Positions 1 through 3,869 of a stretch of 6,958 nucleotides of DNA are shown here, piece after piece. The notes under the pieces were generated by a model. That model was not told the DNA's origin. It did no database searches and saw nothing but the letters and a program-made list of their open reading frames with translations. Position 1 is the first letter of the stretch; every line of letters starts with the position of its first letter. A program made the position numbers and the translations under genes. This stretch comes from Promethearchaeota archaeon (GTDB lineage: Archaea > Asgardarchaeota > Lokiarchaeia > Sigynarchaeales > SOKP01): the NCBI GenBank assembly GCA_030620005.1, contig JAUXAJ010000275.1:1-6958 (forward strand), given 5' to 3'.

Positions 1-582
1 GTATTCTTCTTTATATCCTTTAATAAACGCTTTATAACAGAGATCAGAATCTTTTCCGTGGGAAGAAATTAATACTATCTTAAAAAGATGAAGATCAACG
101 CTTTTATCTTCAATCGAATCTGAATATTCGTGAAGATCAAAATCTATTAAAAAAATTTTCTCATTTTGAGTAATAATTATATTGGAAGTGGTTATATCCC
201 CGTGGATGTGTCCATTCTCATGCAAAATTGCGATGTATTTACCAATTATTTTGAAATATTTATTTTTTGTAACGTCGTCGAGATTTTCCAGAATATCTTT
301 CAATTTATCACCCCTGATGAATTTCATAACAATTGTTGAATTTTGAACATCAATTTCGTACACTTGAGGAACATTTATTCCGTAATTCTTAACTCGTATT
401 AACGCACGAGCTTCGTTTAATGTGCGAACGCTTCTAATCTTCTTATCAATCTTTTCTAAACGATATTTTTTTGGAATCCTATATTTGAACATCACTTCCT
501 TATCAAACCAAGATCCACGATAAAGACTTGCTTCAGCACCCTTTCGAATTAGTTTTTTTTTAATAACGGAATAATCTTCCAT
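1..582 (-). CDS. bud32: KEOPS complex kinase/ATPase Bud32 (3' end cut by window edge)
   Basis: Bud32 is the small atypical protein kinase/ATPase of KEOPS. It binds Kae1 and supports tRNA t6A37 synthesis in the cytoplasm. The 194 residues read here cover almost the whole fold. Visible motifs are an N-terminal KGAEASLY loop (14-21), a candidate ATP lysine K33 in FKYR followed by the family's KKYR stretch, helix-C NEAR with E57, VPQVYEID (71-78), the catalytic loop HGDITTSN (127-134; D129, N134), and SIEDKSVDLHLFK (156-168), typical of Bud32. The metal-binding motif reads D147-F-D149 where DFG is usual. The frame is open to base 1, so roughly the last 10-30 residues, including the basic C-terminal tail, are missing. 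The ATG at 580-582 follows the kae1 stop by one base and has GGAGGT six bases upstream, so the two genes are probably translationally coupled. Family assignment is firm; the effect of the DFD change is unknown. Confidence 0.95.
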   Translation of the reverse strand, partial: MEDYSVIKKKLIRKGAEASLYRGSWFDKEVMFKYRIPKKYRLEKIDKKIRSVRTLNEARALIRVKNYGINVPQVYEIDVQNSTIVMKFIRGDKLKDILENLDDVTKNKYFKIIGKYIAILHENGHIHGDITTSNIIITQNEKIFLIDFDLHEYSDSIEDKSVDLHLFKIVLISSHGKDSDLCYKAFIKGYKEEY

Positions 583-583
583 G

Positions 584-1588
584 TCACGACCTCCATGGTA
601 TCGTGATTTCATTCATTCTTTCTTTTGGCTTAATAATTGTTTCAGAAATGTCGTGGCCACCTTCCACTTTATACCTCAAAATACCTGCCCATCCAATCAT
701 TGCACCGTTATCACCGGCATACTTTAAAGGTACTACTTCAAACCTTGCATCATGCTCTTTACTTATGTATTCAATCATGGATTGTAACCTCTTATTTGCA
801 GCAACTCCTCCAGTTAAGAGTACTTCTTTTTTCTCAGTATGAGCCAAAGCTCTTTCAGTAACCTCTGATAACATCGCAAATGCCGTTTCTTGTAATGAAT
901 AAGCAACATCCCTTAAATCGTAATTTTTTCCAAATTCTTCAGATTCAATTAATCGCTTGGCAGCAGTATAGATACCTGAAAATGATAAGTTCATTCCCTT
1001 TACTACGTACGGTAGATCAAGATACTTGTTAGACTCTAAGGCCAATTTCTCTATTTTGGGTCCACCAGGATGAGGGATTCCTACATCTCTAGCGATGGAA
1101 TCAATCATGTTTCCTATTGGTAGATCTAAAGTTTCGCCAAAAATTTGGTATCTATTCGATTCGAATGCGCTCACGATTGTATTACCTCCTGAAACGTAAA
1201 GCATCAACGGATCTTCAATTTTACACATGAGCCTTCCAATTTCAATGTGAGCAATACAATGATTTACCCCTACTATAGGAATCTTTAAGAGCTGACTCAA
1301 CATTCGCGCACTTAAAGCCCCTATTTTCAGCACAGGGGCTAAACCTGGACTCTGGCTAAATGTCACTAAATCAATATCTTTTATAGAACAGTTTGCTTCT
1401 AAAAGCGCCCTGTTTATAACTTTTTGAAAGTTCTTTAAATGCTGTTCCTTGACTTGGACAGGATGGAGCCCTCCTTTTTCAGGGATGAAAAGATCGTTGA
1501 CAAGACTATACACATTTCCATCAAAGTCTAAAATACCCGCTCCAAATGTGTGAGCAGTGCTTTCTATGCCAAGAGCTAACCGCGCCAT
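584..1588 (-). CDS. kae1: KEOPS complex catalytic subunit Kae1 (tRNA threonylcarbamoyladenosine synthase)
   Basis: Kae1 (TsaD/Kae1/Qri7 family) transfers the threonylcarbamoyl group from TC-AMP to A37 of ANN-decoding tRNAs, working with Bud32, Cgi121 and Pcc1. The 334 residues are full length for archaeal Kae1. Visible are the N-terminal nucleotide-binding strand GIESTAHTFG (7-16), the metal ligands H110 and H114 in NHCIAH, Y131 in YVSGGNT, the long GETLDLPIGN..D..AR segment (151-168) with HPGG (173-176), LSFSG (201-205), LTGGVAANKRL (258-268) and the last metal ligand D293 in AGDNGAMIG. All expected catalytic residues are present. It is the ATG at 1586-1588, which keeps the conserved N-terminus, that sets the start; only a weak GG lies upstream. 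It is separate from, not fused to, the downstream bud32. S24e and S27ae genes lie upstream on the same strand, a common archaeal arrangement. Confidence 0.97.
   Translation of the reverse strand: MARLALGIESTAHTFGAGILDFDGNVYSLVNDLFIPEKGGLHPVQVKEQHLKNFQKVINRALLEANCSIKDIDLVTFSQSPGLAPVLKIGALSARMLSQLLKIPIVGVNHCIAHIEIGRLMCKIEDPLMLYVSGGNTIVSAFESNRYQIFGETLDLPIGNMIDSIARDVGIPHPGGPKIEKLALESNKYLDLPYVVKGMNLSFSGIYTAAKRLIESEEFGKNYDLRDVAYSLQETAFAMLSEVTERALAHTEKKEVLLTGGVAANKRLQSMIEYISKEHDARFEVVPLKYAGDNGAMIGWAGILRYKVEGGHDISETIIKPKERMNEITIPWRS
589..594 (-). promoter_or_regulatory. Shine-Dalgarno site for bud32 inside the kae1 3' end
   Basis: GGAGGT (minus strand) sits six bases before the bud32 ATG, within the last codons of kae1 (W-R-S-stop). 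It matches the 16S anti-Shine-Dalgarno core well and is clearly stronger than the sites of the neighbouring genes. This suggests that ribosomes finishing kae1, or initiating afresh here, translate bud32 in step with its partner. Confidence 0.7.
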
Positions 1589-1623
1589 TTTTTACCAAAC
1601 TTTCTTGTAAGAGTTACTTTTTA

Positions 1624-1631
1624 GGATAAAA
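1624..1631 (-). promoter_or_regulatory. Possible weak TATA box for kae1-bud32
   Basis: The 138 bases between the rps27ae stop and the kae1 ATG are AT-rich with no ORF or RNA gene that I recognise. TTTTATCC (minus strand) would place a start site about 26 bases on, near 1602, with a leader of about 14 nt. It matches the archaeal TATA consensus only loosely, so read-through from the ribosomal genes is equally likely. Confidence 0.2.
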
Positions 1632-1726
1632 GTTGTTTTTACACAAAACTCACTGTTCCAATTTGAAAAGAGAGTATTGAGAAAGTAAATCAAGAAACAA
1701 TTTAATTTGTTAAAATCTAAAAAGAA

Positions 1727-1888
1727 TCATGTAGATTTCATCCTTTTTCGAGGTGACCTTCTTCTACCACTGGCTCGGGCACCTCCTTTCGCACCGCCTT
1801 TTTTTCCTCTTCTTTTAAAAACTGTGTAGCCACATTTCCCACAAGACCATCGGTCATGGAAGTTGAGTTTTATCTCAATATCTGTCAT
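1727..1888 (-). CDS. Possible independent ORF for the second half of S27ae (53 aa)
   Basis: Read from the ATG at 1886-1888, this frame gives [20 protein letters not shown] followed by YTVFKRR and a tail with about half its residues Arg, Lys or Gly, ending MKST. It overlaps the first S27ae ORF by 14 bases, an arrangement that permits reinitiation after the upstream TGA. It would carry only one CxxC pair, so zinc binding would need the partner half. No convincing Shine-Dalgarno sequence precedes the ATG. It is an alternative reading of the interrupted rps27ae rather than a clearly separate gene. Confidence 0.35.
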   Translation of the reverse strand: MTDIEIKLNFHDRWSCGKCGYTVFKRRGKKGGAKGGARASGRRRSPRKRMKST

Positions 1889-1991
1889 AGTGGTCTGCTA
1901 GAAAAAAACTTGGTCCACATTTAGGACATGATCTGTGAGTCCTAGTAAGCTTATTTCCTTCAACTTTCTCATATTTTGATGCGTCTGTCAT
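1727..1991 (-). CDS. rps27ae: Small-subunit ribosomal protein S27ae, reading frame interrupted
   Basis: S27ae is a small zinc-ribbon protein of the archaeal/eukaryotic 30S/40S subunit. The 5' part (1991 to 1875, 38 codons plus TGA) reads [32 protein letters not shown], including the first knuckle (C22, C25) and the family's GP..FLADH.DRY. The 3' part, one frame over and ending at TGA 1727-1729, reads [18 protein letters not shown], the second knuckle, plus a tail rich in Arg, Lys and Gly. The two halves align to S27ae if 31 bases are skipped (about 77 residues, [16 protein letters not shown]), or if one base is dropped near 1875-1888 (87 residues with a 10-residue insertion between the knuckles). 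The 3' part also has its own ATG at 1886-1888. The position between rps24e and kae1 supports the identity. Whether this is a sequencing indel, a split gene, recoding or a broken copy cannot be decided here. The start is the only in-frame ATG; its ribosome-binding site is weak. Confidence 0.85.
1849..1888 (-). repeat. Imperfect 9-bp direct repeat flanking the rps27ae interruption
   Basis: On the coding strand ATGACAGAT (1888 to 1880) recurs as ATGACCGAT (1857 to 1849), exactly 31 bases apart with one mismatch. Because AGA and CGA both encode Arg, joining the halves at any point within the repeat gives the same protein, D-R-W. The repeat therefore marks the edges of the extra 31 bases. It could be a trace of microhomology-mediated insertion, a take-off/landing pair, or chance resemblance. 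Confidence 0.6.
1863..1878 (-). other. Small stem-loop inside the rps27ae interruption
   Basis: On the transcript strand TTGAG-ATAAAA-CTCAA forms a five-pair stem with a six-base loop. It overlaps the in-frame TGA (1875-1877), so the stop lies in the 5' arm. Outside it, AGACCA (1896 to 1891) is perfectly complementary to TGGTCT (1849 to 1844), and could bring the two halves of the gene together. The stem is weak (two G-C pairs) and could be chance in AT-rich DNA. Confidence 0.35.
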
Positions 1992-2020
1992 GACATTTGC
2001 GGTGATTTCTTTAAATTATT

Positions 2021-2374
2021 TTACTCGTATTCAAAAAGATGCTTGTAAGGTTCGTTTTTGTTTTTCAGTTTATAAATTTCATTTCTTTTTTCTTTCGACA
2101 AATTTCTGACTTTAATATGAAATGGCTCGAAATATTGTAATTTTTCAGCGTTTTCGTAGATATAGACTTTACCAATGGCACGAGCACTACCGAAACGGGT
2201 TTGAATATTACTAACGATAGTTAATTTTTCATTTGAACCTTTCATGGCCGCAATTTTTTTTTTTATCTCTAAACGATTCGGCGTGCCTTTCCCAAAATGA
2301 TCAATCCTAAATTTTATCTCGTTTCTTTCTACTAAAAGGTTTTTCCGCTCTTCTAAAATCTCAATGTCAAACAA
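2021..2374 (-). CDS. rps24e: Small-subunit ribosomal protein S24e
   Basis: S24e is a conserved archaeal/eukaryotic 30S/40S protein. The 117 residues show the family pattern: IEILEERKNLLVERNEIKF (4-22), then a GTPNRLEIKKKIAAM helix (30-44), and a strand region TIVSNIQTRFGSARAIGKVYIY (52-73) in which RFG..RA.G.A/V.IY is characteristic. A charged tail (KEKRNEIYKLKNKNEPY) follows. The frame opens at a TAA four codons upstream and the only usual initiator is TTG at 2372-2374, with AAAGGT about nine bases before it. The ATG reading is therefore not available and a TTG start is likely. Codons for I-K-K-K-I contain an A11 run (2254-2264). It is the first gene of the minus-strand cluster and is followed 29 bases later by rps27ae. 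Confidence 0.93.
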   Translation of the reverse strand: MFDIEILEERKNLLVERNEIKFRIDHFGKGTPNRLEIKKKIAAMKGSNEKLTIVSNIQTRFGSARAIGKVYIYENAEKLQYFEPFHIKVRNLSKEKRNEIYKLKNKNEPYKHLFEYE

Positions 2375-2415
2375 ATTCTTGAACCTTTAAAAATTTTTAT
2401 CTTTAACAATTAATT

Positions 2416-2423
2416 TATTTAAA
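2416..2423 (-). promoter_or_regulatory. Candidate TATA box for the rps24e operon
   Basis: TTTAAATA (minus strand) lies about 45 bases before the rps24e TTG. A start site 25-27 bases downstream would fall near 2394, leaving a leader of about 20 nt that contains the AAAGGT site. The whole gap is AT-rich, so chance matches are common. Confidence 0.35.
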
Positions 2424-2435
2424 GTTAATTCAAAG

Positions 2436-2444
2436 TTATAAAAA
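2436..2444 (+). promoter_or_regulatory. Candidate TATA box for the small membrane-protein gene
   Basis: TTATAAAAA on the plus strand, preceded by the A-rich CAAAG, would place transcription start near 2467 and leave a leader of about 15 nt before the ATG at 2482. It shares the 107-base divergent gap with the rps24e promoter. Confidence 0.35.
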
Positions 2445-2481
2445 ATAAAAGAATGGGTAAAAATAAAATTTTTGGTTTAAC

Positions 2482-2769
2482 ATGAAAGATTCGCACATGG
2501 CAAAATTAATGGTTTTTATTGAAGTATTTTTACTTGTTTTTACATTTTTTTGTTATTTTTGGTTAAAAAACATTTTAGTTGGTATTTATTTCGTCGCAAT
2601 TATTATTTGTGCCTTATCTACGATATTGGGTTTAATTCTTTCCATAATTTATTTATTCAAGGTTTATAACGTGCGCCTTATTGAAAAGACGAAAAAATCG
2701 CTTTATAAAATAAAAAATAAACTATCAAGAGAAAAGCTTGATAAAAAAACACGAATAATTAAAAATTAG
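2482..2769 (+). CDS. Small membrane protein of unknown function, two predicted TM segments
   Basis: I do not recognise a family. The 95 residues begin with a short N-terminus, then two long hydrophobic stretches, roughly 8-28 (Leu/Val/Phe-rich, with FFCYFW) and 31-59 (Ile/Leu-rich), joined by a tight LKN turn. The tail, residues 60-95, is strongly basic with many Lys and Arg and should lie in the cytoplasm by the positive-inside rule, so both ends are probably inside. ATG codons at residues 1, 6 and 10 are all possible starts; the first fits the TATA box best. There is no clear Shine-Dalgarno site. It is divergent from rps24e and convergent with the zinc-ribbon membrane protein, so it is probably a single-gene transcript. 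The sustained hydrophobic pattern followed by a charged tail argues that it is real, but there is no homology evidence. Confidence 0.6.
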   Translation: MKDSHMAKLMVFIEVFLLVFTFFCYFWLKNILVGIYFVAIIICALSTILGLILSIIYLFKVYNVRLIEKTKKSLYKIKNKLSREKLDKKTRIIKN

Positions 2770-2806
2770 AGATTAAAAAATTCAAATTTCGTTTATATAA
2801 GCAATC

Positions 2807-2811
2807 TTTTT
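2807..2811 (+). terminator. Weak T-tract after the small membrane-protein gene
   Basis: A T5 run (CTTTTTG) about 40 bases after the stop codon could serve as an archaeal U-tract terminator. It is short, and no hairpin is evident. Confidence 0.25.
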
Positions 2812-2835
2812 GATATTAAAAAGAGAATAAAAAGC

Positions 2836-2846
2836 AAAAAAAAAAA
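2836..2846 (-). terminator. T11 tract terminating the zinc-ribbon membrane-protein gene
   Basis: On the minus strand a run of eleven T lies about 34 bases after the stop at 2880, followed by further T-rich sequence (GCTTTTTATTC). Archaeal transcription commonly ends at such tracts without a hairpin. Confidence 0.55.
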
Positions 2847-2879
2847 GTTAGATGTTCGCGTAAATTATCAATTTATCCA

Positions 2880-3662
2880 TTAGCTCTCAAGATGGGAACC
2901 ACAAGAATAGCAAAATTTGACATCTCTCTCTATTTTGGTTCCACAATGAATACAAAAGTTTGTAATTCCGCCTGGAGTTTTTTCCATGACTGATTGTGCT
3001 TGAGTTTGCACTGCTGGTTGAGCAGTATATGAGTAAGCTGATGCTGGCTGATCGTATGTATTATATAACTTTTTTAACGAAGCTAAACGGAAATAACCAA
3101 TAATCCTTAGAATGACTCCAACAATTGCTAGTATAATAGTCATGTTGAATATTGTGCCTGTTTTTAAGTTTCTTGCTCCATCAATCGCGTCTTTTGAAAT
3201 CATTTCAGGGAACATGGTCCTGTTGTTTTCAAAAAAGATCATTAAATTCTCCCATGCTTTATATTCAATATATCCGCTAATGATTATGAAGATAACTCCA
3301 ATGATAATAATTACGATCATTGCTGTAAGAACTCCCCTGATCACCAGATTATTGTACGGAAGCCGTATCAACCCTATCAACGACATCACCCCAGAAACAG
3401 TCCCAATTAACATAACCGTCGTTCCACATAGGCTTATTATGAATGAGATGATATATTTTGAACGAAATTCCATTAAATGCGGATTAGGCATTTCGTAATA
3501 TATCCTTCTAATGTTTCCCAACGCTAGGAAAATAAAGACTAACTGAATCAAACCAACTAAAGGAATTACGAAGGTCAAAATTGATAAGATTGCAATAATA
3601 TGCATTCTACTACCAAATTCTTGAAACTCTTTCATTACTTTATCGTTCATTTTAACAATCAT
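2880..3662 (-). CDS. Four-TM membrane protein with C-terminal zinc ribbon, function unknown
   Basis: The 260-residue protein has four hydrophobic segments (about 21-49, 70-98, 109-133 and 169-190). A flexible linker rich in Ala, Gln, Thr and Tyr (201-232) follows. It ends in a compact zinc ribbon, F-C237-IH-C240-G..KFC251-YS-C254-G, a CxxC-x10-CxxC pattern like the small ribbons appended to many archaeal membrane proteins. With an even number of membrane passes the ribbon lies on the same side as the N-terminus, probably the cytoplasm, where it could mediate protein or nucleic-acid contacts. No enzyme motif is visible. The start is taken at the ATG 3660-3662, preceded directly by an A-run; the ATG four codons later is a possible alternative. 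It converges on the small two-TM gene and diverges from the sialidase gene. The zinc ribbon is confident; the function is unknown. Confidence 0.85.
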   Translation of the reverse strand: MIVKMNDKVMKEFQEFGSRMHIIAILSILTFVIPLVGLIQLVFIFLALGNIRRIYYEMPNPHLMEFRSKYIISFIISLCGTTVMLIGTVSGVMSLIGLIRLPYNNLVIRGVLTAMIVIIIIGVIFIIISGYIEYKAWENLMIFFENNRTMFPEMISKDAIDGARNLKTGTIFNMTIILAIVGVILRIIGYFRLASLKKLYNTYDQPASAYSYTAQPAVQTQAQSVMEKTPGGITNFCIHCGTKIERDVKFCYSCGSHLES

Positions 3663-3684
3663 TTTTTTTTTTTTTAATTTTCAA

Positions 3685-3692
3685 TTATAAAT
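3685..3692 (-). promoter_or_regulatory. Candidate TATA box for the zinc-ribbon membrane-protein gene
   Basis: ATTTATAA (minus strand) is centred about 26 bases before the ATG at 3662, so transcription would start at or next to the start codon, giving a leaderless or nearly leaderless mRNA. A second TTTTATATGG at 3713-3722 would instead give a leader of about 29 nt that includes the A14 run. Confidence 0.4.
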
Positions 3693-3839
3693 TCTTAATA
3701 GATATTCATATACCATATAAAATAAAACATAAGGAGTCCAAATTTTGTTAGAAAGTTTTTTGGCTATTTCAATAACACATTTGAGGCAAAAGCGCATGTG
3801 AGGTGTTTTGACATTCCCGGTTACGAATAAAGATTAAAA

Positions 3840-3847
3840 TTTATATT
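3840..3847 (+). promoter_or_regulatory. TATA box of the sialidase gene, positioned for a leaderless mRNA
   Basis: TTTATATT is close to the archaeal consensus TTTATATA and is preceded by purine-rich AAGATTAAAA, which resembles a TFB-recognition element. Its centre is about 26 bases before the ATG at 3870, so the predicted start site coincides with the start codon. No Shine-Dalgarno sequence precedes the ATG, which agrees with leaderless translation. Confidence 0.55.
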
Positions 3848-3869
3848 CGCAATTATCTAATAATTATTC

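Noticed and set aside
1875..1880. RF2-type +1 frameshift at TAT TGA G
   Set aside because: A TGA stop at the shift point and a following stem are suggestive, but UAU re-pairing on AUU is poor and no upstream Shine-Dalgarno-like stimulator is evident. It is kept only as one of the possible explanations.
1844..1896. Archaeal bulge-helix-bulge intron in rps27ae
   Set aside because: I tried outer helix AGACC(A)/(T)GGTCT with three-base bulges and a four-pair central helix in several registers; the central helix had at least two mismatches each time. A canonical motif is not present, though a relaxed one cannot be excluded.
2792..2800. TTTATATAA, a good TATA match, between convergent gene ends
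   Set aside because: On neither strand is there an ORF or recognisable RNA at the expected distance. In such AT-rich intergenic DNA it is probably chance.
3112..3498. Long plus-strand open frame opposite the zinc-ribbon membrane protein
   Set aside because: It is the antisense of a hydrophobic coding region; complementing TM codons often leaves open frames. The minus-strand protein has a clear zinc ribbon and promoter.
3745..3801. TTG-initiated 18-codon ORF on the plus strand, preceded by AAGGAG at 3731
   Set aside because: It is very short, has no recognisable product, and the nearby TATA-like box would start transcription after the AAGGAG. Not enough to call a gene.
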